Source: Gautieria morchelliformis
Lineage: Eukaryota; Basidiomycota; Agaricomycetes; Gomphales; Gomphaceae
Length of the DNA stretch: 64,000 bases
Direction of reading: 5' to 3'
NCBI GenBank assembly: GCA_015179125.1
Contig: WHVA01000021.1
Coordinates: 1 to 64,000, forward strand
Below, piece by piece: positions 1 through 9,897 of the stretch. The translations under genes were made by a program, and so were the position numbers. Position 1 is the first letter of the stretch; each line of letters opens with the position of its first letter. The notes below the pieces were generated by a model. It did not search any database. It was not told where the DNA came from and saw only the letters and a list, made by a program, of their open reading frames with translations.

Positions 1-66
1 TACATACTTTGGATTTCCCCTTGTCAGTTGTGGTAGTGTGATCTCCACGACTAGCCAGGGTTGCCC

Positions 67-1271
67 TTACACTATCGACTGTTTCTGGCAACTCCATGAA
101 ACAGTGCCTCCATCAATCTGAAATAAGTATGCCGAATACGAACGCCTATGACTCTGTGAACCCAATCCGCATCTGAATACCCCATCAGCCGTCTGATTTC
201 TTCCAAGTGTGAGCTTGTAATGCTTCGTGCCTTTCAAATATTTGAAGACACGTTTGACTGCATTCCAATGTGTGCCACCTGGATTTTCGAGGAATTGCGA
301 AAGCAATGACACCGCAAATGCAATGTCAGGTCGAGTGGCTACAGCTGCCCACATCAGCGATCCTATGGCTTGCCTGTATGGAAACTTCGACATGGCTTTC
401 TTGCCTCTCTCTGTAGAAGGACACTGGTCTTTTGATAATTTAACAGCTGGATCAAGGGGCGTAGCATAAGTCTTTGCATCTTTGAGATTGAATTTCTTGA
501 TGATCTTCTCGATGTATGCAGGTTGTGAAATTGCAATAGTTTTCTTCTGCCAGTCTCTTTCGATTTTGAGATTCAATAGCCAATGAATCTCGCCTAGATC
601 TTTCATACTGAAGACCTGAGCAAGATCTCGTTTGACTTCGTCCAGGACTGACTGATTCTCAGCTGTGATGGTGAGATCATCCACAGCTGTTGCAATATCA
701 CATGCCCCTTTCCGCCACGTCTATAAAATACAGCCCCATCTGTGGCTGACGTAGTGAATCCTAATTGTGGAATTCACCACTAGACGTTTTACCATTCCTT
801 CCAGATTGTTGAGGCCATAGAGTGCTTTCTTCAAAAGTAGCACTTCGTCTTTGTCTCTAGACTCATATCCATACGGCTGCTTCATGTAAATAGGTTCAGG
901 TAGTGTAGCATTGAGGTATGCATAGTCTACATCCATTTGATGGATAGGCCAGTCATTCCTAGCAGCATGGCGCATATGATCCGTAGGGAGGATAACCGAG
1001 CAACAGGTGAGTATGTCTCATCATAGTCGACTCCAAACTTCTGTGTGAAGCCTTGGGCGACCATTCTCGATTTAGGCATTATTGGTTTCCCTTCTGGATT
1101 ACGCTTCCAAAGGTAGACCCATTTATTACCGACAATATTGGCTCCAGGAGGTGGTTTGGCTCGTTCCCACACTCCCTTGTCGATTAGGGCTTCATACTCT
1201 TTGTCCATTGATTTCTTCCATATAGGATTATTCAGAGCTTCGTCTGCATTGCTAGGTTCAATTTGACTCAA
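67..1271 (-). pseudogene. Copia-1 reverse transcriptase and RNase H, frameshifted
   Basis: Three overlapping minus frames (927-1271, 721-975 and 67-684) carry successive parts of a Copia reverse transcriptase. The first holds the N-terminal fingers with NKWVYLWKRNPEG and MVAQGFTQ. The second holds MDVDYAYLNATLPEPIYM. The third starts near the catalytic motif (AVDDLTI, equivalent to xVDD) and runs through RQAIGSLMWAAVATRPDIAFAV into the RNase H connection. In its family this enzyme copies the element RNA into DNA in virus-like particles. At least two frameshifts separate the parts and the RNase H frame stops early at 67. No functional product is expected. Confidence 0.9.
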
Positions 1272-1303
1272 ATCCGGCGCCTTGTTATTGTTTTGACCGT
1301 CGG

Positions 1304-2623
1304 TTAGAAACGCACTGATGGCACACTCATAGCTACTGATGCATCAATCTCGGAGGATAATTCTTGGTCGAATAAAACTTCTTTATGGTCCTCAACGTCC
1401 TCGTAAGCTAGCGTAGTCATATGTGCGCCAGCTTGTCTCTGGGTTTGAGATCTTGTTACGGGACCTGATGGGGCCGGCTGCACTTGTTGTTGACGGATCC
1501 TTTCGCTTCTCCTTATCGGTTCAGCTTCTCTAGGTCTGTCATCAACTCCCTGAATAGGTTGCAGCTTTTCAAGATATTCCTCTGGTGCATTTTCATCAAT
1601 TTCTTCGATCTTTGCCTCTTCGCTGACTAAGCGACCGGGCACAGGCACTGATGCCGGAATGGCCTTCTTCTCCTCTCTAGACGTAGGTAGCTTGGATTCC
1701 TCAATAGAAATGATTGGGACCTTTCCCTTCTTCATCTCTGAATCAAACACAACATTCCGCTCGACAGAAACTTTGTGCGAGTCAGGCCAATAAATATAAT
1801 GACCATGGCTCTGCGCAGAAATTCCTATCCACCGAGCTCTCTTGGCACGAGCTTCCAATTTATCTCCCTGAGTGACCTTAACATAGACTTCAGTTCCCCA
1901 CGCGTGAATGTCTTTGAGATTCGGTTTCTCATGGTGGATCATCTCGTAGGGCGTTTTATCCGGTAGAGCTCTTGTGTGCGTCCTGTTCCTAAGATAATTG
2001 GCATGCTGTATTGCATAGCCCCATAATATCTTAGGAAGGCCTGATTCTAACAGCATGGCACGAGTTCTCTCAGTGAGAGTTCGGTTCAGACGTTCGGCAA
2101 CACCATTAGACTCTGGTGTGTCGTGTACCGTCAACTGATGCTTCGTGCCTTGTTTGGCTAGATGCTGTTCGAATTCAGAGCTCGTATACTCGCCCCCTCG
2201 ATCAGAAACAAGTGCCTTGATGTGCACATTTCTCTGTCGAAGCATTAAAGCCTCATAGAGCTTGTACTTTGAGAATGCTTCTGATTTGTTCGCCATGAGA
2301 TAGATCACCGATTCTCTTGAGTAATCATCGATAAAGGAGACATAATATGACTTCTTATCGATTGTGAGGTGCCTTGCAGGTCCCCAGACATCAGAATAAA
2401 TTCTGTCACCGAATTTTGATGTTCGGTCTCTGGGTTCTCGAGGAAGAGGTTTGCGTGCAATCTTGGCCTGAATACACGCATCGCAGACAATTCTATCGCC
2501 TGTGGAGCTCAGTTCAATGCCCAATATCATGCCATGATTAATAGATGTTGTAGGGACTTCTGTGAGATGTGCCCCATTTTTGATGAATTTCCATGGCAGA
2601 CAAACACATATGGGCTTGAGCAC
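1304..2623 (-). pseudogene. Copia-1 integrase (rve) domain
   Basis: A 439-residue open frame contains the Copia integrase core. The first catalytic Asp is in YSDVWGPA, the second in VSDRGGEYTS and the Glu in ESNGVAERLNRTL, so the DDE triad is intact. The Copia-specific region WGYAIQHANYLRNR and ERNVVFDSE follows. The C-terminal third is charged and low-complexity, as usual in the integrase-RT linker. The HHCC zinc-binding part lies in the neighbouring frame (2538-2957), so about one base has been lost near 2570. Integrase would insert element cDNA into the genome. Confidence 0.9.
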
Positions 2624-2997
2624 TTGGTGACTGGAGGTCTAGTCGATATAAACCATTGACCTTCGGTGCTTGCATCAATACCTTTCCAGTAGCATTAGAT
2701 ATTGTGCATTTCTGGCCACCGAGTCGAATGTCGTAGCCAGCATCATCGCACCGACCGATCGAGACGAGGGTAGCAGCAATTTTTGGAGCATAATATGTAT
2801 CTTGCAACGTGACTTCTACTGTTTTATCTCCAACCTTGTTGGATAATACAAGCAGTCCTGAACCGAAGGCATCAAAAGTGCCTTTGTTGGCTGCTCGGAT
2901 AGTCCTCGGCTGTGAGAATTGACAGTAGTTCCTCAATAAATTTTTGTGAGGAGTCATATGCGATGTCGTTCCGGTGTCGAGTATAACTATAACTCCT
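2538..2997 (-). pseudogene. Copia-1 protease and GAG-pre-integrase segment
   Basis: The minus frame just left of gag reads through an aspartic protease active site, LDTGTTSHM, at about 2950-2985. It then runs through a typical Copia region (YYAPKIAATLVSIGRCDDAGYDI) to the beginning of the GAG-pre-integrase zinc motif (LSAMEIHQKWG) before it goes out of frame. In Copia elements the protease cleaves the Gag-Pol polyprotein. The segment is joined to gag in another frame, so a single-base change near the lysine-rich tract around 3120 separates the two. Confidence 0.85.
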
Positions 2998-3007
2998 GAG
3001 GATGTGC

Positions 3008-3961
3008 TCAGATTGAAATTAGAGCACTCGTCAAAATTGGTGAAGGCAAGATGCCCATCACCACTTTCCTCAGAAGAGGACTCTTCTTCGGCAACATTCG
3101 CTTTTGCTTTACCCTTCTTCTTCTTCTTGGCTTTGGCTTTTTCTTCTGACGTGGTCCTTGACCTTCTTTACCACCTCCTTTAGCCCAGCAATTTTCGATA
3201 GAATGTCCAGGCTTTTTGCAGTTGGTGCATATATGCGCCTTCTGCCCCTTCTGGTCCTTCTTAGTAGATGAACCAATAAACACCTGCTCTTCTTGCGGGA
3301 GTGTTTTCTTCCTGTCATACTGAGCCTTTAGTACCCTAATAATATTATCAGGGACCAATGGCATCCCGCATTCTTCAAGCGAAGTGGTAAGGGCATTCAT
3401 GACTGCCTCATAGGATGGTGGAAGTGACGCAAGGATGATGTCCATAAATTCTTCTTCGGAAACTCTGGCTCCCATCTCATTAAGACGAGCATATAGGTCT
3501 TGGGCCTTGTCCAAATGATCTCTCAAGTCTCCATCCTCAGGACATCTCATACTGCGGAGTTGTCTCTGCAGGCTGGTGAGGACCATCTTGGGCTTTTTGG
3601 TCATCTCATTGACCAGTGCATCCCAAGTCTCTTTTGCTGTCTTCTGCTTCTGTAGCATCAGGGCTAATGACTCTGACACTGAGACGATGATTTGGGTCTT
3701 GGCTTGTCCTTCTCTAGCAAGGTATCTCTCCAGCTTCTCCTCAGCCTTATCCATCTGAGTTTCCTCAGCTTCTGTAAGAATATGGCCTGGGGGCATAACT
3801 GGAGGATCAGGAGGTCGAGTGACTCTCCCTTCTACATGCTTGAGTAGATTTTTGGACTCGAAATAGCTGATGAGAGTGGCTCGCCACAATGGCCAATTAC
3901 TTCCATCAGTAGCAAGCTTCTCAACACCCAATAGCTTCTCAGAAGTGTCTCCGGGGCCCAT
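3008..3961 (-). CDS. Copia-1 Gag polyprotein with CCHC zinc knuckle
   Basis: The 317-residue frame begins MGPGDTSEKLLGVEKLATDG and has the Copia gag pattern: a GSNWPLWRATLISYF motif, a helical UBN2-like central domain (about residues 60-210) and a CCHC zinc knuckle, CTNCKKPGHSIENC, near residue 245. A basic lysine/arginine tail follows. Gag forms the virus-like particle and the knuckle binds element RNA. The start codon overlaps the primer-binding site at 3954-3966. The last 40 or so residues are out of frame relative to the family, because the protease continues in another frame from about 3120; a small indel in the AAG-rich tract explains this. Confidence 0.88.
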   Translation of the reverse strand: MGPGDTSEKLLGVEKLATDGSNWPLWRATLISYFESKNLLKHVEGRVTRPPDPPVMPPGHILTEAEETQMDKAEEKLERYLAREGQAKTQIIVSVSESLALMLQKQKTAKETWDALVNEMTKKPKMVLTSLQRQLRSMRCPEDGDLRDHLDKAQDLYARLNEMGARVSEEEFMDIILASLPPSYEAVMNALTTSLEECGMPLVPDNIIRVLKAQYDRKKTLPQEEQVFIGSSTKKDQKGQKAHICTNCKKPGHSIENCWAKGGGKEGQGPRQKKKPKPRRRRRVKQKRMLPKKSPLLRKVVMGILPSPILTSALISI

Positions 3962-3966
3962 AACCC
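3954..3966 (-). other. Copia-1 primer-binding site, internal initiator tRNA-Met type
   Basis: On the minus strand the 13 bases read GGGTTATGGGCCC, immediately after the LTR end. This is complementary to the anticodon stem-loop region of eukaryotic initiator tRNA-Met (GGGCCCATAACCC). The same arrangement is known for Drosophila copia, which primes from a half-tRNA rather than the 3' end. The gag start codon lies inside this site. Confidence 0.85.
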
Positions 3967-4463
3967 TGTAGAGGACAGGAATTATAGGCAGTAGGAATGG
4001 ACTTCTTCCTCAAAAGAATAGACTAGAAAACAATTCACTCTCTCAGTGAATTTAGTTGTCACTATAAATATATTATACACTACCTAGAAAACAATTCACT
4101 ACAGAGGATTTCTAGGTTAATAAATCGAAAGAATGCTAGACTAATTTACTTGCCTCCCTCAGTGAATTTAGTTGTCACTGAGAGAGGGGGAAACTGTTTC
4201 ACTGCGCATGTACTACTACCCGGCCCTTTAGCGCCCAAGAGCTCGCGCGTCGAAGTCATTTCAGACTCCGCTGGGTGCAGCCGCTTGTGAAAGTAGGAAT
4301 AACAAGATGAAATGGAGAGATAGGGAGTGAGTGGAAAATTTCGAAAATAACCAGAGAAATGAATGCATGATACAAGAACAACATGAGAAGAAATTGAGAA
4401 AGCACACAACAAATTGGATATATTATGCTTGATTTTGGTGCAGGAGCATCAATGCACCCAACA
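3967..4463 (-). repeat. Copia-1 5' LTR (497 bp)
   Basis: The LTR starts TGTTGGGTGCAT at 4463 and ends CTACA at 3967, next to the primer-binding site. The same sequence with moderate divergence recurs at 13745-14234 as a solo LTR. It contains a CTCTCAGTGAATTTA motif twice with inverted neighbours (around 4046 and 4158) and a GCGCCCAAGAGCTCGCGCGT segment in its 5' half. The adjacent Gypsy bases GATCT (4464-4468) are the probable target duplication; the other copy is outside the window. Confidence 0.9.
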
Positions 4464-5815
4464 GATCTCGTAAGGACCAAGGTATTTCTCAGAGAGCTTC
4501 TTCGAGGGGCGAGTGGTGCGGAAGTTTTCAGCTTTGACAAAGACTTTGTCGCCTATCTCGAATGCCGGTTGCGGAAGGCGTTTCCGATCGGCGGAAGTTT
4601 GATATCTCTTCTGGGCAGCGGTAATGTTCTCTCGGAGGTGCTGGTGAAGGTCATCAAGTTCCATAACAAAATCTCGGGCTCTTGCGGAGGCGAGGTCGCG
4701 TTCGGGGTGGATGGCGAGATTCGGGTGGTAGCCCTTGTTGGCGTAAAAGGGTGAAATTCCGGTGGTCGCGGAAGGTGCATTGTTGTAGGCAAATTCCGCG
4801 AGTGGAAGAATATCGGACCAATTGCTGTGTTGGTAGTTGCAATAGACGCGGAGATACTGCTCAAGGGTCTGATTGGTACGTTCCGTCTGTCCATCTCCTT
4901 CGGGATGATAACCGGAAGTGAAGTGGAGCTTCATGTCGAGAGCCTTGCCGAGTGTGCGGAAAAAGGATGACATGAATTCTGATCCACAGTCGGAAGTGAC
5001 ATGGGAAGGGATTCCATGCTTGGAAAAGACGTGGAGCACGAAGAGCTGTGCGAGTTGGGTGGAAGTTATGGTGTCGTAGGTCGGAATGAAGATGGACTGC
5101 TTTGTAAGGCGGTCAACGATCACTAGAATGGTATCATAGCCAGATGACTTAGGAAGTTTCTCAATGAAATCCATGGATATTGAATTCCACGGTTGTTCCA
5201 GGATCGGAAGCTGCTTCAGGAGGCCGTAGGGTTTGTGATGTTGAGGCTTGGCGCGCATACAGGTGGTGCATGACTTGCAGTAGTCTTGGACCATCGTGCG
5301 GAGGAGGGGCCAAGTGTAGGTACGTCGAATGATGTCGAGGGTCTTGTTCTGGCCTTGGTGTCCTGAGAGCGGATGATCGTGGCTTTGCTGGAGTACGCGA
5401 AGTCGTAGATCATTGGTATCCGGAACGTAAATCTGGGACTTGTACCGGAGAAATCTGTCGGAATCGAGGGACCATCCAGGAGTGGTGGGGTCATCGAGGT
5501 GGGCTGCGGAGATAGGGTCGGAACGGAGTGCGGAACGGATGTCGGAATGGAGAGACTCGGTGTCCATAATGATTGAGGCGTGGAGTAGCGGAAACTGCAA
5601 TGCTGTGGCACGCAGGGACGATGCCAGTTGCTCAGAGGAGAATACTGGGCGGAAATTGTGCGGATTAACGCTGGCATAGTCGCTACTTCCCTCTTTTGGG
5701 TAGACGTCCCAACGTCTAGTGAGCGCGTTGGGTTTTGCTCCGAGCTTTCCGGGGCGGAAGCGGATACCATGTTGAACTGTGACAGGTATTCAGACCAGCG
5801 GACTTGACAGCGAGT
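4464..5815 (-). pseudogene. Gypsy-1 integrase
   Basis: The frame ending at 4464 contains the H2C2 zinc finger (HDHPLSGHQGQNKT ... CKSCTTCMRAK). The DDE core follows: ISMDFIEKLP, then TSDCGSEFMSSFF, then GDGQTERTNQTLEQYLR. The C-terminal GDKVFVKAENFRTTRPSKKL segment is also present. The catalytic residues look intact. The upstream part continues in another frame (about 5600-5815), with the RNase H-integrase linker QVRWSEYLSQFNM, so at least one frameshift lies near 5700. The 3' end is removed by the Copia-1 insertion. Confidence 0.9.
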
Positions 5816-6997
5816 CAAAATCTTAGTAGTTGCAAAATACTCAAGGTTTTATGATCCGTTACAACGTCGATCGGATAGGTTGGACCTTCGAGGTAGTGTC
5901 TCCAAATTTTGAAGGCTTCGAAAATCGCAAGTAGTTCCTTATCGTGGACATCGTAGTTGAGTTCCGGGGCGGAAAAGGTGCGGGAATGAAAGGCGATCGG
6001 ATGAATTTCTCCGTCATCGGGGGAAATGATGGAAAGAATGGTGGCTAGCGCGTAGTCGGAAGCGTCAGTTTCGAGTACAAGTTGGGCATCAGGAATCCAG
6101 AAACTGAGTATGGGAGCCGTGGTGAAGGCCGATTTGAGGGCTTCAAATGTGGAACGGCATTCCGGAGTGAAATTCCATGAGGCACCCTTCCTGGTGAGAC
6201 GCGTGAGCGGAACAGTAATGTCAGAAAAATTATAAATGAAATGCCGGTAAAAGTTGGCGAAGCCAAGGAAGGACTGCACATCCTTAACACGTCGGGGTTC
6301 CGGCCATTCTTGAATTGCCTTGACCTTGTCCTCTGCCATGGTAAGACCTGTTGGAGAGAGGATGTAGCCGAGGTATTCGACCGTGTCGCGATGCCATTCG
6401 CATTTCTCTGCTTTTGCATAGAGATGGTGTTTGCGTAGACGGGGAGTACTTCGCGGACATGTTCCCGATGTTTTTCCGGTGTGTCGGAATAGATGAGGAT
6501 GTCGTCAATGTAGACTAGGACGCATACGTCGAGGAGGTCGGAAAATACGTCGTTCATGAATCGCTGAAAAGCGGCGGGAGCATTGGTTAGACCAAAAGGC
6601 ATGACAACCACTCAAAAGCACCGTAGCGGGTGCGGAAAGTGGTTTTCCACTCGTCACCTTCCCGGATGCGGACAAGGTGATAAGCGTGCCGGAGGTCGAT
6701 TTTGGTGTAGATCTTCGCCCTACGGGGAGTGTCGAGTAGGTCGGAAATGCGCGGAAGCGGATATTTGTCCTTCTTAGTGAGGGCATTAAGTCCGCAGAAA
6801 TCGACGCAGAGGCGGAGAGATCCATCCTTCTTCTTGACGAAGAGGACCGGAGCGCCGTGCGGAGACAGCGAAGGGCGGATGAAGCCCATGTTGAGATGTT
6901 CATCGACGAACTCACGGAGAGTTAGGAGTTCACTTTGCGAAAGGGAGTAGATCGGTCCAAGGGGCGGAGATGCTCCTTCTTCCAAATCTATCTTCAA
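5815..6997 (-). pseudogene. Gypsy-1 reverse transcriptase and RNase H
   Basis: Three frames share one enzyme. Positions 6587-6997 carry the N-terminal part ([42 protein letters not shown]). Positions 6430-6611 carry [20 protein letters not shown] and the catalytic [12 protein letters not shown]. Positions 5815-6339 carry the thumb ([19 protein letters not shown]) and RNase H ([35 protein letters not shown]). Single-base indels near 6600 and 6400 separate them. The YIDD motif is intact. Confidence 0.9.
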
Positions 6998-7006
6998 ATC
7001 GTAAGG

Positions 7007-7700
7007 TCAATGTTCAGCAGGTTTGTCGGCTTTGGCCTTATTGAACACGTCCGGGAAGTCACAATATTCTTCCGGAACTGAGCTCATGTTGACCGGAGCG
7101 GAAGTCGAGGCGGAACGAGCCTTGACTGAAGCCAAATCGGAAAGGTGAAGCTGGAAAATGGTCGTATTCTCTTGCCGTTGCAATACGCGGAAAGCGGTGG
7201 CGGAGACGAGCGCAATTCGAGGAGCTTCGAGGGACGGAGGTGCTAAAGCAGGACCGGAGTGCGGAACTGAATCCACGAGCGGAGTTGCAGAAGAGGCCTA
7301 AGCCATCTTTGCGGACGACGTCAGAATAGACGGAAGTTGATCCGGGGTACGGAACTGTATTTGACCCAATGCCCAGTTAATCGACGGATTATATCGGGTG
7401 AGCCAATTGTGTCCTAGTACAACGGAACAGCTAGCATCTAGCGGAGTAACGTAAAACGTAACTTCATGGTTGTCCCCAGTAGCGAAACGGATAGACAGGT
7501 CCACGACTTGGGAAATTGCCGTGTTGGAAGACCCGTCGAAAAGGCGGAGCGGAATAGTCGGAATGTTGCGAGTCGGAAGTTTATGTTTCAAAACAAAGTC
7601 GGAATCGAGGAAACAATGAGTCGAACCGGAGTCGATCAATGCGGTAAAAGGGGGTGCAGAAATGGTGTCGGAAGTGAGTGGAACAGAGAGGGAGTCGGAG
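7007..7700 (-). pseudogene. Gypsy-1 aspartic protease and linker to reverse transcriptase
   Basis: The minus frame contains LIDSGSTHCFLDSDFVL, the retropepsin active site (D-S-G), and VVLGHNWLTRYNPSINW, the second half of the fold. A TAG stop at about 7295 interrupts the frame (A-stop-A). Downstream the linker ends PAEH[15 protein letters not shown], where the family has an arginine before PYD, so CGA to TGA is likely. The linker contains VPEEYCDFPDVFNK, a typical Gypsy pre-RT motif. The protease would mature Gag-Pol. Confidence 0.85.
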
Positions 7701-7794
7701 GACGAAAGAGCGGATGCGTTGAGTTTAACCTCGTTTGTCGCACGAATGGGGTCAACACAGCCCTCAGCTCGTGCGGAGGCCGGAGGACTGCTGA

Positions 7795-9180
7795 CTATTT
7801 TTTTGAATCCGCAGCGGGAGCCGCTTCAGATTTCTCTTCCGTCTTTGCTGTGCGGCCCTTGGCCTTAGCAGCAGAGGCGGAAGCACGAGTGCAGTCGCGA
7901 GCGACGTGACCGCCTTTGCCGCAGAAAAGGCAAAGGTTGTTGTCCATGCGCCGCTGGCGTTCTACAGGGGTTAGTTTTCCGTCCTTCCCAAGTTTGTCGG
8001 AAAGGTCCGGAGTGCTCTTCCGGGGATTGGTGTTGGAACCAGAGGCCTGGTTATTGCGAGGGGTGTTGTTGTTGTTGTTCCAGTTGCCGGAGTTGGATCC
8101 GGAACTGTTGTTGCTGTTGTTGTTTCCGGAGTTGTTGTTTCCGGAATTGGTCTTCTTCTTGTCTTTATCAGACTTCTTGTTGGAAGACTTGTCGTTCTTG
8201 CTCTGGGTGGACGTTTCGCGAGCATTCTCGGAGTGTCTTTCCCAGTAGCGCGAATCGATGGATTGGGCTAAATTGTGAAGGTCGGTAAGGGTGACGGGTT
8301 TTCCGACGCGGGCAACTTCATCCTTGATCCGGGATGGCAAGCCCATGTAAAACTGGCGTCGGAGTGCGGCTTCTCCCCATTGGACTCGAGGAGCAAGCTG
8401 CTGGAATGTGACGATATATTTAGCTATCTTATGAGTGTCTTTCATACGAAGCTTATCGAGTTCATTTTCCGCATCGGCTTCCATGTCAAATGGTCCGAAG
8501 TTGCTGCGGAGTTCGGAAACGAAGTTGTGGTAATCGTCGGCCCAGTCGATGAGAGCGAACGGGTCCATGAGGGCAGGCTCGAAATAGTCGAGAGCCATGC
8601 CTCGGAGATAGGAAAGGGCGTAATTGACCTTCCGTTCGTCGTCGGGAAAGGCGTCGGGACGATCATGGAAATTGAGTTGAAGCTGGACCAGAAATGGCTG
8701 GAGCTTCTTAGGGTCGGAACCGTCGAACTGATCTGGTTCGCGGACCTTTGTTTTGGGGCATGGTGGGGCTTGGGCCGGGCGCTGAAGTTGTCCGGCTAGC
8801 ATGGTGATGGCTTGTGCAAGATCCAGAACTGGCGCGGGCGGAACTGGGTTGGCGGGAATCTGCGGTGGAATTGGAGGTGGAGGACCGCCTGGAGGTGGTC
8901 CTGGTGGAGGTGGTGGTGGTGGAGCTGGGCGTCGGAATGACGCTGCTGTTTGTTCGCCGCTGCTACTCGTCGAATTCCCGTCATAGTCGGGATTGTCGTC
9001 GGGATTAGCGTCGGGAACTTCTTCGAATCGTTGCGGAAAAGCATCGGAGAGCTCATCGTCAGCACGAGAGCTGCCGGAGGGTTCCGCGTGCCTTGGTGCT
9101 GCGGATCTAAGACTGCAAAAATAAGAGAGAGCTTCGACAGCTCCTGCTCGAGCTGAAGTAGCTGTGGTACGAGGAGGCAT
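7795..9180 (-). CDS. Gypsy-1 Gag protein (461 aa)
   Basis: The frame is open from ATG at 9180 to a stop at 7795. Order of regions: an acidic N-terminus, a proline/glycine-rich stretch (around residues 85-110), the retrotransposon gag helical domain (about residues 140-290, with FLVQLQLNFHDRPDAF and YFEPAL), a serine/asparagine/glycine/lysine-rich linker (about 320-390) and a CCHC knuckle CLFCGKGGHVARDC near residue 425. The linker has imperfect GNNNSG repeats. Gag packages element RNA. Of the Gypsy-1 genes this is the only one that looks unbroken. The start lies 34 bases inside the LTR boundary, leaving a short leader for the primer-binding site. Confidence 0.88.
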   Translation of the reverse strand: MPPRTTATSARAGAVEALSYFCSLRSAAPRHAEPSGSSRADDELSDAFPQRFEEVPDANPDDNPDYDGNSTSSSGEQTAASFRRPAPPPPPPPGPPPGGPPPPIPPQIPANPVPPAPVLDLAQAITMLAGQLQRPAQAPPCPKTKVREPDQFDGSDPKKLQPFLVQLQLNFHDRPDAFPDDERKVNYALSYLRGMALDYFEPALMDPFALIDWADDYHNFVSELRSNFGPFDMEADAENELDKLRMKDTHKIAKYIVTFQQLAPRVQWGEAALRRQFYMGLPSRIKDEVARVGKPVTLTDLHNLAQSIDSRYWERHSENARETSTQSKNDKSSNKKSDKDKKKTNSGNNNSGNNNSNNSSGSNSGNWNNNNNTPRNNQASGSNTNPRKSTPDLSDKLGKDGKLTPVERQRRMDNNLCLFCGKGGHVARDCTRASASAAKAKGRTAKTEEKSEAAPAADSKK

Positions 9181-9213
9181 AGCGATAGTTATTGGGTGGG
9201 AATCAGATAATAC

Positions 9214-9897
9214 TGTTACGTATCGAGATTTCCACTAAGTCGGAACTGGAAAGGACAGCGGCTTCAACTTGTAGGTTGTGCCCCCAATGAACTATCGTCC
9301 TAAGTATTTTGGAATTGAGTCGGAAGGCGGAAAGTACTGAACCAAAGGTTGGTCGGAACTTGAGTCGGAACTGAGGCGGAAGATGGAAAGCGGAGAGAGA
9401 CTGAGATCTTGCTAGACTCGCTGTGCTAAGAACAGGAGATGGAGCGAAGGAAATCAAGTATCGAAGGCAATTATCTGATTGCAGAAAGAGAGACATATAT
9501 GACAGGCTTTTATACAAAGAGCTGAGACAACAGGTAATGATATGGTACTAAGCAAACTCCGGAGGAAGCGGAAGTTGAGTAGACAATGCGTGGGAACTAA
9601 CTATTGGGGACAATGGGACTACAAGGGGGGTTCAGGGTAAGGTAGAACAATGGCAAAGAACAAGGGGTTGGGAAAACATATCTGACAACGAAACACAAGG
9701 AGGGCCGGACATATGGTCTTGATGAACGGTGAGGTGGGTCCGGTGGGTCCGAGTAATAGAGTCGAAAGAACAAGGGAAATGAACAAGGGGCGGAATGTCG
9801 GAAATAACGGAGGGACGGAAGGTGTTGCGGAAATATCAGAGGGGCGGAAGGTGTGGCGGAACTGAGGGTCGGAAGTCGGAAATGAATGGTCGTAACA
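9214..9897 (-). repeat. Gypsy-1 5' LTR (684 bp)
   Basis: The LTR has inverted ends: on the minus strand it begins TGTTACG (9897) and ends CGTAACA (9214). About 15 CGGAA pentamers occur on its plus strand, many as overlapping pairs such as GTCGGAAGTCGGAAATG. The base after it, 9898, restarts the Gypsy-2 coding frame, so this edge is exact. The partner LTR is missing because the left end of Gypsy-1 is displaced by Copia-1 and lies outside the window. Confidence 0.88.

Larger units (their letters stand above)
1..4463 (-). mobile_element. Copia-1, Ty1/Copia LTR retrotransposon, minus strand, 3' end outside the window
   Basis: Reading leftwards from position 4463 the order is 5' LTR, primer-binding site, gag, protease, integrase, reverse transcriptase and RNase H, which is the Copia (Pseudoviridae) order. 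The 5' LTR begins TGTTGGG at 4463. The element inserted into Gypsy-1: the Gypsy integrase frame is cut exactly at 4464. The coding region is broken into at least five frames, so this copy is dead. Its 3' LTR must lie left of position 1. A fragment at 37261 matches the reverse complement of positions 1-60 almost perfectly, so the family has other copies nearby. Confidence 0.93.
4464..9897 (-). mobile_element. Gypsy-1, Ty3/Gypsy LTR retrotransposon, minus strand, 3' end cut by Copia-1
   Basis: Right to left the element has a 684-bp 5' LTR, gag, protease, reverse transcriptase, RNase H and integrase, the Gypsy (Metaviridae) order. It is interrupted at 4464 by Copia-1, within the integrase C-terminal region (KYLGPYEI). 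The coding part is broken by stops and frameshifts. The whole element, LTR included, is unusually dense in the pentamer CGGAA on the plus strand. It inserted into Gypsy-2: the plus-strand Gypsy-2 frame resumes directly at 9898. Confidence 0.93.

Noticed and set aside
8801-9008. Plus-strand frames rich in glycine/valine or leucine within the Gypsy-1 gag region (also 7916-8248)
   Set aside because: They are antisense shadows of the proline-rich and Asn/Ser-rich parts of gag and have no domain or start context.
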